Assembly (NCBI GenBank): GCA_963920705.1
Contig: OY987232.1
Location: 10,443,318-10,507,317, forward strand
Source: Odiellus spinosus
Taxonomy: Eukaryota; Arthropoda; Arachnida; Opiliones; Phalangiidae
Direction: 5' to 3'
Length of the DNA: 64,000 nucleotides
Shown: positions 43,043 to 54,849 of the stretch, piece by piece
How the letters are laid out: each line of letters begins with the position of its first letter
Numbering within the stretch: the stretch's first letter is position 1
Notes under the pieces: model-generated
Seen by the model: the letters and a program-made list of their open reading frames with translations, nothing else
Database searches by the model: none
What the model was told of the DNA's origin: nothing
Made by a program: the position numbers and the translations under genes

Positions 43043-43488
43043 ATTGGACCTGTTTTTCTCGAAGAACATCTAATCGGAGATCGTTACGTTGATCTCTTAA
43101 ACACCGTAGTGTCGGATGCCCTAGACGATCTTCCCTTAGCAGAACGAAGACGAGTCTGGTACCAGCACGATGGTGCACCACCGCATTTTGCACGTGTTTC
43201 TCGGGATTGGCTAGACGCGGAATTCGGTCCCCAATGGATAGGTCGTGGTGGTCCAGTCGCTTGGCCACCTCGTTCGCCAGATTTAACGCCGGTGGATTTT
43301 TTCTTTTGGGGGTATGTACAAAGCCTTGTGTACGCCACTGAGCCACCAACACTTGATAGCCTTCGAGACCGAATTCAGCAAGCGGCTGCTCTCGTTTCTC
43401 CCGAATGTTAACTCGCGAAAGAGAAAACTGGGAATTCCGTTGTCGGCAATGTGTCAATGTCGACGGAAGACATTTTGAACATTTAATG
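43043..43488 (+). pseudogene. Mariner-family (DD41D) transposase remnant
   Basis: The reading frame 43043-43411 carries the C-terminal half of a mariner-like DDE transposase. WYQHDGAPPHF holds the second catalytic Asp, WIGRGGPVAWPPRSPDLTPVD the third, followed by FFFWGYVQSLVY. I count 41 residues between the two Asp, the spacing of the DD41D (rosa-type) mariner group. The frame stops at 43411, but one base over it continues MLTRERENWEFRC...GRHFEHLM to 43488, the usual C-terminal tail, so there is a 1-nt frameshift. The N-terminal DNA-binding half and the first Asp are missing. A dead copy; its transposition role is lost. Confidence 0.9.
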
Positions 43489-43889
43489 TAATGCTTTGAT
43501 TTTAAAAATGAATTTAAAGAGTTTAATGTTTAAATTTGGAAATGTTTGATTAACTTCAATTTGGGCTATTTGGTTTCCGCAAGTGACATCTTTTCTTTCC
43601 TAATTAAATTAAATCCGTCATTGATTTCACTTATGCATTTCATTTCTCTACATTAAAACTGAAACCTTTGATTATTAAGTGGAACTGAAGTGAACTGATC
43701 CCAATAGCGCCTGTAAATCCCTTAACATTTCACTGAATAACAACAATGCGTAAGGGGAAGTATCTCGACTGGACGCCGGCGAAGATTTCCACCCTGTATA
43801 TACTATCTTCAGAGAAGTAAAGCAGATTAGCATTATGCTCTGATATTGAAACATGATATGCATTTAAATAAAATTCAAAATATCAAAAT
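43489..43889. other. No gene seen
   Basis: AT-rich flank of the mariner remnant; a short minus-strand frame (43675-43863) has no motif. Confidence 0.5.
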
Positions 43890-44155
43890 GGTGCAACTTA
43901 ATCTAATTAATAATATAGCTGAAAAATCAATTTAAAATTCCAGAAATAAGATATGTAAGAAAGAGTCCAAAAATTTAAAGACATGTGACCGTTTAATATC
44001 AGCTTGAGTTGGCAGCACGCGCTAAGCTATTTTTCATGTATATCATTTAGTCAAAAAAGCAAACGTATAACGGGTAGTATAAGCTTAGTGTTGCTGCAAA
44101 CTTAAGGTGGATTGACGAATCTAAATAAAGGGGGGTTTACACGGGTATCCAATAT
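43890..44155 (-). repeat. Dispersed LTR-like repeat, copy 4 (inverted)
   Basis: Reverse complement of 36745-37010 (GAGTTGGCAGCACGCGCTAA, GTATAACGGG, TTTACACGGGTATCCAA). Confidence 0.85.
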
Positions 44156-45251
44156 AGAAACGATACAGTTTATACAAGAGATAAAGGCGCAATCACAGGG
44201 ATATAGAGATGATTATATGGCGCGTATACATGGATATTGGATTTTTTTTTTTTTTTTTTCATTTCGGCTGAATATTGAGAGAATCAGCATTATGTACCGG
44301 GATGAACTGTTACCTTCTAGCAAAGTTATAACAGAGGGACTTGGTTATAAAAACAAGTTTCTAGCACACGCTTTCAATTTCATTTTTATATTTCTCCCGG
44401 GTTTGCGATATTTGCGAATGTGACTCGCGCGAAAATGTCGCGTGTATATGCAAGGGTATAATTCACAAGAAACGCTGCATTTGCAGTGAATTCTTCATTA
44501 ATGTTTGCAATTTCTCGCTAAAAACGCCAAAAAATGTCTAAGCGACTTCCTTGTCTCGATCTGCACATTAGTATGCGCAAAATACAGTTGCTTAGCCTGA
44601 TTGGATATGTCATAAATTCGCGCCAGACTTTTATTTTGACGTTTAATTTCGCCTATTTGCGTATACTTAAAATCGAGGAAAATGGAGAGGTTGGGTTAAA
44701 ATTCTAATTAATCATTTGGATCTTCATAACTTCGATTATACTCGGTGCAACTTTAACCAGATCAAGGGGAATTGGTGTATAATATTTAAAGCTGAGGTGG
44801 ATGGATAAAATATGTTAAACCTCTTAAGAAATATGATAGTCTAGTGTTCAAGAAACGTGTAGACATTTGAGGGTGTTCTCCCCCAACTTCATGCTTGCAC
44901 CGCTCGACTAATCAAGACCTTCGAACGGTTTATATTCTACCTTTTTGGAATTAGTGCAAATGAGCCTTACGGTGTGATGCCTTTTAGGGAATGGAGACGC
45001 AATATTAATTTATATTATAATTAAAAATATTAAAATAGTTTACGTTAATCTTATTAATAATATAGCTGAAACATTAATTCATTATAAGAGATAATTTAGA
45101 AGATATTTAAGATTTATATTTTAGACAATCGCGCATACTTTAAGGCACTTCTTTAGTTGAAAAGTTACGAATTTTTTCGTTTGGTGGCGCAAAAAAGAAA
45201 TAGTTAAAATAAGGATAAAATTTCGCTTATTTTTCGACACATTACTCGGGT
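44156..45251. other. No gene seen
   Basis: T18 run at 44242-44259. 44775-44850 is an inverted copy of 31065-31147. The 103-codon frame at 44112-44423 crosses the T-run and the repeat and is not supported. Confidence 0.5.
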
Positions 45252-45540
45252 CAAGGAGGATCAGAGAAAGAGAGGAAATGTGGGGCTGCGTTGAGTTAGA
45301 GAGAAGAGCCAACCTCCCACTCGGGTGGAAAGGGGGGATAGGAAATTCTCGAGGTAAACTGTTGTCACGTGGTCGCTAGCTAGCGCGTCTCATAAAGGAT
45401 TCGTTTTACCCACGCGACAACATTTTACCACGAAACGTCTCTACCCCCGTTCTCCCAGAGTGGGAGTTTAGGCCGACGCAGTAGGAACCGCGCCGTCCCC
45501 ACATTTCCTCTCCTTCTCTGATCCTCCTTGCTCGGGTTCA
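45252..45540. mobile_element. Non-autonomous element family 3, copy 1, 7-bp target duplication
   Basis: 289 bp, ends CAAGGAGGATCAGAGAAAG / CTTCTCTGATCCTCCTTG, flanked by CTCGGGT at 45245-45251 and 45541-45547. The inner inverted repeat includes GTTGTCACGTGG / CGCGACAAC. Confidence 0.96.
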
Positions 45541-45547
45541 CGAGCAG

Positions 45548-45799
45548 TTTGCATATGTTATTTTAGTCTCTATGAGGGTTGACAATGTGTAATAATCCCC
45601 CAAAGGTTTCGATAGTTTGCTAACTGCTTGCGAGGTGAAGTGAACAAGATGGTCAAGCCCATAGAAATAGCTAGACCCATGACATTGTAAAAGAGGCTGA
45701 AAAGAATTATACTATAGCAGGGGCTTGTTATGCATGCATAAACGCTCTTTGAACAATTTGAATGGCGTTTCGAGATTCCTTTAAACACGAAGTTGCATA
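45548..45799. other. No gene seen
   Basis: Unique-looking spacer before the minisatellite series. Confidence 0.5.
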
Positions 45800-45955
45800 A
45801 AGTTTTTCAAATCGTGTTTTTCAAATGGTGTTTTTCAAATCGTGTTTTTCAAATGGTGTTTTTCAAATGGTGTTTTTCAAATCTTGTTTTTCAAATCGTG
45901 TTTTTCAAATCGGGCTTTTCAAATCGAGCTTTTCAAATGGGGCTTTTCAAAGGTC
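45800..45955. repeat. 15-bp minisatellite TTTTTCAAATCGTGT, ~10 copies
   Basis: Variants CAAATGGTG and CAAATCGTG alternate irregularly. Drifts to GGGCTTTTCAAAT at its right end, the form that dominates 46636-46960. Confidence 0.92.
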
Positions 45956-45957
45956 TA

Positions 45958-46250
45958 CCCCCATTTCGCCCAATTTATTTTCGCCCAATTTCATTTCGCC
46001 CAATTCCCATTTCGCCCAGTTTCTTTTCGCACAATTTCATTTCGCCCAATTCCCATTTCGCCCAATTTCTTTTCGCCCAAATCCCATTTGGCCCAATTTC
46101 TTTTCGCCCAATTTCTTTTCGCCCAATTCCCGTTGGCCCAATTCCCATTTGGCCCAATTCCCATTTGGCCTAATGTCTTCTCGCCCAATCTCGTTTCGCC
46201 CAATTGTGATTTGGACCAATCTCATTTTGCCCAAGTCACATTTTTCCACT
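45958..46250. repeat. 16-bp minisatellite TTTCGCCCAATTCCCA, ~18 copies
   Basis: Variants TTTGGCCC and TTTCTTTTCGCCC. On the other strand the word is GGGCGAAATGGGAA, the form found at 46361-46632. Confidence 0.92.
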
Positions 46251-46261
46251 TTTTCCCCCCC

Positions 46262-46289
46262 AACCTAACCTAACCTAACCTAACCTAAA
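46262..46289. repeat. Interstitial TTAGG telomere-type repeat
   Basis: Five tandem AACCT units (TTAGG on the minus strand), the telomere repeat of most insects. Too short for a functional telomere; it may be a repair scar or a retroelement insertion target. Confidence 0.85.
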
Positions 46290-46360
46290 TTAAATAAAAG
46301 TCACTTTTTTGGCCTACTAAGACTTTAAATTTTAAAAGATTTAAGCTTTAATCGTTTTAG

Positions 46361-46632
46361 GCGAAAAGGGAAGAGAAATTTTTGGGTTGGGCGAAATGGG
46401 AATAGATAATTCTAGGCTAACTGATAAAACGATTGGGCAAATTGGGATTGGGCGAATTGAGAAAAGGAATTTTTAGTTTGGGCAAAATGGGAAGAGATAA
46501 TTTAGGGCCAAATGATAAAGCGATTGGGCAAAGTAGGATTGGGCGAAATGGGAATAGATAATTTTGGGCAAAAAATGCCTTGGGCGAAATGGGAATAGAT
46601 CATTTTGGGCGAAATATTTTGGGCGAAATGGG
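46361..46632. repeat. Inverted-orientation copies of the 16-bp repeat
   Basis: GGGCGAAATGGGAATAGATAA and relatives about 6-8 times, opposite in orientation to 45958-46250, making a large imperfect palindrome around the TTAGG tract. Confidence 0.85.
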
Positions 46633-46635
46633 TAC

Positions 46636-46960
46636 ATACCTTTTCGAATGGGGCTTTTCAAATGGGGCTTTTCAAATGGGGCTTTTCAAATGGGGCTTTT
46701 CAAATCGGGCTTTTCAAATCGGGCTTTTCAAATCGGGCTTTTCAAATCGAGCTTTTCAAATGGGGCTTTTCAAATGGGGCTTTTCAAATCGGGCTTTTCA
46801 AATCGGGCTTTTCAAATCGGGCTTTTCAAATCGGGCTTTTCAAATCGGGCTTTTCAAATCGGGTTTTTCAAATCGGGTTTTTCAAATCGGGCTTTTCAAA
46901 TCGGGTTTTTCAAATCGGGTTTTTCAAATCGGGTTTTTTGAATCGGGTTTGTCAAATCGA
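46636..46960. repeat. 15-bp minisatellite CTTTTCAAATCGGGC, ~22 copies
   Basis: Begins with CAAATGGGG variants, changes to CAAATCGGG, and at 46930-46980 passes through TTTGTCAAATCGATTTTG into the TCGAATCCGGGTTTG array. Confidence 0.95.
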
Positions 46961-49900
46961 TTTTGTCGAATCCGGGTTTGTCGAATCCGGGTTTGTCGAA
47001 TCCGTGTTTGTCGAATCCGGGTTTGTCGAATCCGGGTTTGTCGAATCCGAGTTTGTCGAATCCGGGTTTGTCGAATCCGGGTTTGTCGAATCCGGGTTTG
47101 TCGAATCCGGGTTTGTCGAATCCGGGTTTGTCGAATCCGGGTTGGTCGAATCCGGGTTGGTCGAATCCGGGTTGGTCGAATCCGGGTTGGTCGAATCCGG
47201 GTTGGTCGAATCCTGGTTGGTTGAATCCGGGTTTGTCGAATCCGGGTTTGTCGAATCCGGGTTTGTCGAATCCGTGTTGGTCGAATCCGTGTTGGTCGAA
47301 TCCGGGTTGGTCGAATCCGGGTTGGTCGAATCCGGGTTTGTCGAATCCGTGTTTGTCGAATCCGTGTTGGTCGAATCCGTGTTGGTCGAATCCGTGTTGG
47401 TCGAATCCGTGTTGGTCGAATCCGTTTTTGTCGAATCCGTGTTTGTCGAATCCGGGTTTGTCGAACCCGGGTTTGTCGAATCCGGGTTGGTCGAATCCGG
47501 GTTGGTCGAATCCGGGTTGGTCGAATCCGGGTTGGTCGAATCCGGGTTGGTCGAATCCGGGTTGGTCGAATCCGGGTTGGTCGAATCCGTGTTGGTCGAA
47601 TCCGTGTTTGTCGAATCCGGGTTTGTCGAATCCGTGTTTGTCGAATCCGTGTTTGACGAATCCGTGTTTGTCGAATCCGGGTTTGTCGAATCCGGGTTTG
47701 TCGAATCCGGGTTTGTCGAATCCGGGTTTGTCGAATCCGTGTTTGTCGAATCCGTGTTTGTCGAATCCGTGTTTGTCGAATCCGTGTTTGTCGAATCCGT
47801 GTTTGTCGAATCCGGGTTTGTCGAATCCGGGTTTGTCGAATCCGGGTTTGTCGAATCCGGGTTTGTCGAATCCGGGTTTGTCGAATCCGGGTTTGTCGAA
47901 TCCGGGTTTGTCGAATCCGTGTTTGTCGAATCCGTGTTTGTCGAATCCGAGTTTGTCGAATCCGTGTTTGTCGAATCCGTGTTTGTCGAATCCGGGTTTG
48001 TCGAATCCGGGTTTGTCGAATCCGGGTTTGTCGAATCCGGGTTTGTCGAATCCGGGTTTGTCGAATCCGGGTTTGTCGAATCCGGGTTTGTCGAATCCGT
48101 GTTTGTCGAATACGGGTTTGTCGAATCCGGGTTTGTCGAATCCGGGTTTGTCGAATCCGGGTTGGTCGAATCCGGGTTGGTCGAATCCGCGTTGGTCGAA
48201 TCCGGGTTGGTCGAATCCGGGTTGGTCGAATCCGGGTTGGTCGAATCCGGGTTGGTCGAATCCGGGTTGGTCGAATCCGGGTTTGTCGAATCCGGGTTGG
48301 TCGAATCCGGGTTGATCGAATCCGGGTTGGTCGAATCCGGGTTGGTCGAATCCGGGTTGGTCGAATCCGTGTTTGTCGAATCCGTGTTTGTCGAATCCGT
48401 GTTTGTCGAATCCGTGTTTGTCGAATCCGTGTTTGTCGAATCCGTGTTGGTCGAATCCGTGTTGGTCGAATCCGTGTTTGCCGAATCCGTGTTTGTCGAA
48501 TCCGTGTTTGTCGAATTCGTGTTTGTCGAATCCGTGTTTGTCGAACCCGTGTTTGTCGAATCCGGGTTTGTCGAATTCGGGTTTGTCGAATCCGGGTTTG
48601 TCGAATCTGGGTTTGTCGAATCCGGGTTTGTCGAATCCGGGTTTGTCGGATCCGGGTTTGTCGAATCCGGGTTTATCGAATCCGTGTTTGTCGGATCCGT
48701 GTTTGCCGAATCCGGGTTTGTCGAATCCGGGTTTGTCGAATCCGGGTTTGTCGAATCCGTGTTTGTCGAATCCGTGTTTGTCGATTCCGTGTTTGTCGAA
48801 TCCGTGTTTGTCGAATCCGTGTTTGTCGAATCCGTGTTTGTCGTATCCGTGTTTGTCGAATCCGTGTTTGTCGAATCCGGGTTTGTCGAATCCGGGTTTG
48901 TCTAATCCGGGTTTGTCGAATCCGGGTTTGTTGATTCCGGGTTTGTCGATTCCGGGTTTGTCGAATCCGTTTTTGTCGAATCCGGGTTTGTCGAATCCGG
49001 GTTTGTCGAATCCGGGTTTGTCGAATCCGTGTTTGTCGAATCCGGGTTTGTCGAATCCGGGTTTGTCGAATCCGGGTTTGCCGAATCCGGGTTTGTCGAA
49101 TCCGGGTTTGTCGAATCCGGGTTTGTCGAATCCGGGTTTGTCGAATCCGGGTTGGTCGAATCCGGGTTGGTCGAATCCGGGTTGATCGAATCCGGGTTGG
49201 TCGAATCCGGGTTGGTCGAATCCGGGTTGGTCGAATCCGTGTTTGTCGAATCCGTGTTTGTCGAATCCGTGTTTGTCGAATCCGTGTTTGTCGAATCCGT
49301 GTTTGTCGAATCCGTGTTGGTCGAATCCGTGTTGGTCGAATCCGTGTTTGCCGAATCCGTGTTTGTCGAATCCGTGTTTGTCGAATCCGTGTTTGTCGAA
49401 TCCGTGTTTGTCGAATCCGTGTTTGTCGTATCCGTGTTTGTCGAATCCGTGTTTGTCGAATCCGTGTTTGTCGAATCCGGGTTTGTCGAATCCGGGTTTG
49501 TCGAATCCGGGTTTGTCGAATCCGGGTTTGTCGATTCCGGGTTTGTCGATTCCGGGTTTGTCGAATCCGTTTTTGTCGAATCCGGGTTTGTCGAATCCGG
49601 GTTTGCCGAATCCGGGTTTGTCGAATCCGTGTTTGTCGAATCCGGGTTTGTCGAATCCGGGTTTGTCGAATCCGGGTTTGCCGAATCCGGGTTTGTCGAA
49701 TCCGGGTTTGTCGAATCCGGGTTTGTCGAATCCGGGTTTGTCGAATCCGGGTTTGTCGAATCCGGGTTTGTCGAATCCGTGTTTGTCGAATTCGTTTTTG
49801 TCGAATCCGTGTTTGTCGAATCCGTGTTTGTCGAATCCGTGTTTGTCGAATCCGTGTTTGTCGAATCCGGGTTTGTCGAATCCGGGTTTGTCGAATCCGG

Positions 49901-52900
49901 GTTTGCCGAATCCGGGTTTGCCGAATCCGGGTTTGTCGAATTCGGGTTTGTCGAATCAGGGTTTGTCGAATCCGTGTTTGTCGAATCCGTGTTTGTCGAA
50001 TCCGTGTTTGTCGAATCCGTGTTTGTCGAATCCGTGTTTGTCGAATCCGTGTTTGTCGAATCCGGGTTTGTCGAATCCGGGTTTGTCGAATCCGGGTTTG
50101 CCGAATCCGGGTTTGCCGAATCCGGGTTTGCCGAATCCGGGTTTGTCGAATCCGGGTTTGTCGAATCCGGGTTTGTCGAATCCGGGTTTGTCGAATCCGG
50201 GTTTGTCGAATCCGGGTTTGTCGAATCCGGGTTTGTCGAATCCGTGTTTGTCGAATCCGTGTTTGTCGAATCCGTGTTTGTCGAATCCGTGTTTGTCGAA
50301 TCCGGGTTTGCCGAATCCGGGTTTGTCGAATAAGGGTTTGTCGAATCCGGGTTTGTCGAATCCGGGTTTGTCGAATCCGGGTTTGTCGAATCCGTGTTTG
50401 TCGAATCCGTGTTTGTCGAATCCGTGTTTGTCGAATCCGTGTTTGTCGAATCCGTGTTTGTCGAATCCGGGTTTGTCGAATCCGGGTTTGTCGAATCCGG
50501 GTTTGTCGAATCCGGGTTTGTCGAATCCGGGTTTGTCGAATCCGGGTTGGTCGAATCCGGGTTGGTCGAATCCGGGTTGGTCGAATCCGGGTTGATCGAA
50601 TCCGGGTTGGTCGAATCCGGGTTGGTCGAATCCGGGTTGGTCGAATCCGGGTTGGTCGAATCCGGGTTGGTCGAATCCGGGTTGGTCGAATCCGGGTTTG
50701 TCGAATCCGGGTTTGTCGAATCCGGGTTTGTCGAATCCGTGTTTGTCGATTCCGTGTTTGTCGAATCCGTGTTTGTCGAATCCGTGTGTGTCGAATCCGT
50801 GTTTGTCGAATCCGTGTTTGTCGAATCCGTATTTGTCGAATCCGGGTTTGTAGAATCCGGGTTTATCGAATCCGTTTTTGTCGAATCCGTGTTTGTCGAA
50901 TCCGTGTTGGTCGAATCCGGGTTGGTCGAATCCGGGTTGGTCGAATCCGGGTTGGTCGAATCCGTGTTTATCGAATCCGGGTTTGTCGAATCCGGGTTTG
51001 TCGAATCCGGGTTTGTCGAATCCGTTTTTGACGAATCCGTGTTTGTCGAATCCGTGTTGGTCGAATCCGGGTTGGTCGAATCCGGGTTTGTCGAATCCGG
51101 GTTTGTCGAATCCGTGTTTATCGAATCCGTGTTTGTCGAATCCGTGTTTGTCGAATCCGTGTTTGTCGAATTCGTGTTTGTCGAATCCGTGTTTGTCGAA
51201 TCCGTGTTTGTCGAATCCGTGTTTGTCGAATCCGTGTTTTTCGAATCCGTGTTTGTCGAATCCGTGTTTGTCGAATCCGTTTTTGTCGAATCCGTGTTGG
51301 TCGAATCCGTGTTGGTCGAATCCGGGTTTGTCGAATCCGTGTTTGTCGAATCCGTGTTTGTCGAATCCGTGTTTGTCGAATCCTTGTTTGTCGAATCCGT
51401 GTTTGTCGAATCCGTGTTTGTCGAATCCGTGTTTGTCGAATCCGTGTTTGTCGAATCCGTGTTTGCCGAATCCTTGTTTGCCGAATCCGTGTTTGTCGAA
51501 TCCGTGTTTGCCGAATCCGTGTTTGTCGAATCCGTGTTTGCCGAATCCGTGTTTGTCGAATCCGTGTTTGTCGAATCCGTGTTTGTCGAATCCGTGTTTG
51601 TCGAATCCGTGTTTGTCGAACCCGGGTTGGTCGAATCCGGGTTGGTCGAATCCGGGTTGGTCGAATCCGGGTTGGTCGAATCCGTGTTTGTCGAATCCGT
51701 GTTTGTCGAATCCGTGTTTGTCGAATCCGGGTTTGTCGAATCCGGGTTTGTCGAATCCGGGTTTGTCGAATCCGGGTTTGTCGAATCCGGGTTTGTCGAT
51801 TCCGGGTTTGCCGAATCCGGGTTTGTCGAATCCGGTTTTGTCGAATCCGGGTTTGTCGAATCCGGGTTTGTCGAATCCGTGTTCGTCGAATCCGTGTTCG
51901 TCGAATCCGTGTTTGTCGAATGCGTGTTTGTCGAATCCGTGTTTGCCGAATCCGTGTTTGTCGAATCCGGGTTTGTCGTATCCGGGTTTGTCGAATCCGG
52001 GTTTGTCGAATCCGTGTTTGTCGAATCCGTGTTTGTCGAATCCGTGTTTGTCGAATCCGTGTTTGTCGAATCCGTGTTTGTCGAATCCGTGTTTGTCGAA
52101 TCCGTGTTTGTCGAATCCGTGTTTGTCGAATCCGGGTTTGTCGAATCCAGGTTTGTCTAATCCGGGTTTGTCGAATCCGGGTTTGTCGAATCCTGGTTTG
52201 TCGATTCCGGGTTTGCCGAATCCGGGTTTGTCGAATCCGGGTTTGTCGAATCCGGATTCGACAAACCCGGGTTTGTCGAATCCGGGTTTGTCGAATCCGG
52301 GTTTGTCGAATCCGGGTTTGTCGAATCCGTGTTTGTCGAATCCGTGTTTGTCGAATCCGGGTTTGCCGAATCCGGGTTTGCCGAATCCGGGTTTGTCGAA
52401 TCCGGGTTTGTCGAATCCGGGTTTGTCGAATCCGGGTTTGTCGAATCTGGGTTTGTCGAATCCGGGTTTGTCGAATCCGTGTTTGTCGAATCCGTGTTTG
52501 TCGAATCCGTGTTTGTCGAATCCTTGTTTGTCGAATCCGTGTTTGTCGAATCCGTGTTTGTCGAATCCGGGTTTGTCGAATCCGGGTTTGTCGAATCCGG
52601 GTTTGACGAATCCGGGTTTGCCGAATCCGGGTTTGCCGAATCCGGGTTTGTCGAATCCGGGTTTGTCGAATCCGGGTTTGTCGAATCCGGGTTTGTCGAA
52701 TCCGGGTTTGTCGAATCCGGGTTTGTCGAATCCGGATTTGTCGAATCCGGGTTTGTCGAATCCGGGTTTGTCGAATCCGGGTTTGTCAAATCCGTGTTTG
52801 TCGAATCCGTGTTTGTCGAATCCGTGTTTGTCGAATCCGTGTTTGTCGAATCCGGGTTTGTCGAATCCGGGTTTACCGAATCCGGGTTTGTCGAATCCGG

Positions 52901-54532
52901 GTTTGTCGAACCCGGGTTGGTCGAATCCGGGTTGGTCGAATCCGGGTTGGTCGAATCCGGGTTGATCGAATCCGGGTTGGTCGAATCCGGGTTGGTCGAA
53001 TCCGGGTTGGTCGAATCCGGGTTGGTCGAATCCGGGTTGGTCGAATCCGGGTTGGTCGAATCCGGGTTGGTCGAATCCGGGTTTGTCGAATCCGGGTTTG
53101 TCGAATCCGTGTTTGTCGAATCCGTGTTTGTCGAATCCGGGTTTGCCGAATCCGGGTTTGCCGAATCCGGGTTTGTCGAATCCGGGTTTGTCGAATCCGG
53201 GTTTGTCGAATCCGGGTTTGTCGAATCTGGGTTTGTCGAATCCGGGTTTGTCGAATCCGTGTTTGTCGAATCCGTGTTTGTCGAATCCTTGTTTGTCGAA
53301 TCCGTGTTTGTCGAATCCGTGTTTGTCGAATCCGGGTTTGTCGAATCCGGGTTTGTCGAATCCGGGTTTGACGAATCCGGGTTTGCCGAATCCGGGTTTG
53401 CCGAATCCGGGTTTGTCGAATCCGGGTTTGTCGAATCCGGGTTTGTCGAATCCGGGTTTGTCGAATCCGGGTTTGTCGAATCCGGGTTTGTCGAATCCGG
53501 ATTTGTCGAATCCGGGTTTGTCGAATCCGGGTTTGTCGAATCCGGGTTTGTCAAATCCGTGTTTGTCGAATCCGTGTTTGTCGAATCCGTGTTTGTCGAA
53601 TCCGTGTTTGTCGAATCCGGGTTTGTCGAATCCGGGTTTACCGAATCCGGGTTTGTCGAATCCGGGTTTGTCGAACCCGGGTTGGTCGAATCCGGGTTGG
53701 TCGAATCCGGGTTGGTCGAATCCGGGTTGATCGAATCCGGGTTGGTCGAATCCGGGTTGGTCGAATCCGGGTTGGTCGAATCCGGGTTGGTCGAATCCGG
53801 GTTGGTCGAATCCGGGTTGGTCGAATCCGGGTTGGTCGAATCCGGGTTTGTCGAATCCGGGTTTGTCGAATCCGTGTTTGTCGATTCCGTGTTTGTCGAA
53901 TCCGTGTTTGTCGAATCCGTGTGTGTCGAATCCGTGTTTGTCGAATCCGTGTTTGTTGAATCCGTGTTTGTCGAATCCGTGTTTGTCGAATCCGTATTTG
54001 TCGAATCCGGGTTTGTAGAATCCGGGTTTATCGAATCCGTTTTTGTCGAATCCGTGTTTGTCGAATCCGTGTTGGTCGAATCCGGGTTGGTCGAATCCGG
54101 GTTGGTCGAATCCGTGTTTATCGAATCCGTGTTTGTCGAATCCGTGTTTGTCGAATCCGTGTTTGTCGAATCCGTGTTTGTCGAATCCGTGTTTGTCGAA
54201 TCCGTGTTTGTCGAATCCGTGTTTGTCGAATCCGTGTTTGTCGAATCCGTGTTTGTCGAATCCGTGTTTGTCGAATCCGTGTTTGTCGAATCCGTGTTTG
54301 CCGAATCCGTGTTTGTCGAATCCGTGTTTGCCGAATCCGTGTTTGTCGAATCCGTGTTTGTCGAATCCGTGTTGGTCGAACCCGTGTTGGTCGAACCCGT
54401 GTTGGTCGAACCCGGGTTGGTCGAATCCGGGTTGGTCGAATCCGGGTTGGTCGAATCCGGGTTGGTCGAATCCGGGTTGGTCGAATCCGGGTTGGTCGAA
54501 TCCGGGTTGGTCGAATCCGGGTTGGTCGAATG
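46961..54532. repeat. 7.5-kb minisatellite TCGAATCCGGGTTTG, ~505 copies
   Basis: Period 15 bp with almost no length change. Most variation is at two positions (CCGGG/CCGTG and TTTG/TTGG), in runs. Higher-order duplications are visible: rare variants TCCTTG, GGATTTG, TTTACCG and GTTGATCG recur exactly 765 bp apart (52521/53286, 52731/53496, 52871/53636, 52961/53726); GTTGATCG and GCCGAATCC variants recur 870 bp apart (48311/49181). The variants TCGATTCCG and GTGTGTCG recur 3135 bp apart. Because 15 is divisible by 3, frames of up to 766 codons stay open on both strands. They are not supported as genes: no non-repeat domain, and many phases are equally open. Confidence 0.98.
52252..52285. repeat. 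Single inverted minisatellite unit forming a palindrome
   Basis: A perfect 34-bp palindrome centred on AACCCGGGTT, created by one unit in reverse orientation. No other inverted unit was noticed among about 500. Confidence 0.95.
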
Positions 54533-54849
54533 AGCGTAAGATGATGTAATTATGTTTAACTCAGACTATTAACAACTCAAATAAATTTTCGCTTTTATAA
54601 CCTATCTTTCATAGAAACGAGACCTCCTTTGGTTTCTCAAGCAACTTCCCTTTAGAATTGTTTCCAGAATGTAGATGCTTTTAAGGTCGATTCTAGCTAG
54701 ACACTAGGCAAACTGTACGATTATTCATAATTACATCGCAAATACATTTTTTGATATTATTATTAAAAATACTTTATTTGGGCACTCTTCGCAAATAAAC
54801 GAAATAGAAACGAGCAGTTCAAATATTTACGACTTTCAAATGCGAGTTA
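54533..54849. other. No gene seen
   Basis: AT-rich right flank of the minisatellite. Confidence 0.55.

Noticed and set aside
45793-46273. Frames of 126-147 codons rich in FAQFPFRP / SPNSHFAQ
   Set aside because: Translation of 15- and 16-bp minisatellites; the three forward frames are all open.
46605-54549. Open frames of 200-766 codons on both strands (VESGFVES, SNPGLSNP, STNPDSTN-type repeats)
   Set aside because: They are the inevitable translation of a 15-bp minisatellite whose unit lacks stops in several frames. No flanking non-repeat domain, no preferred frame, and frames overlap each other.
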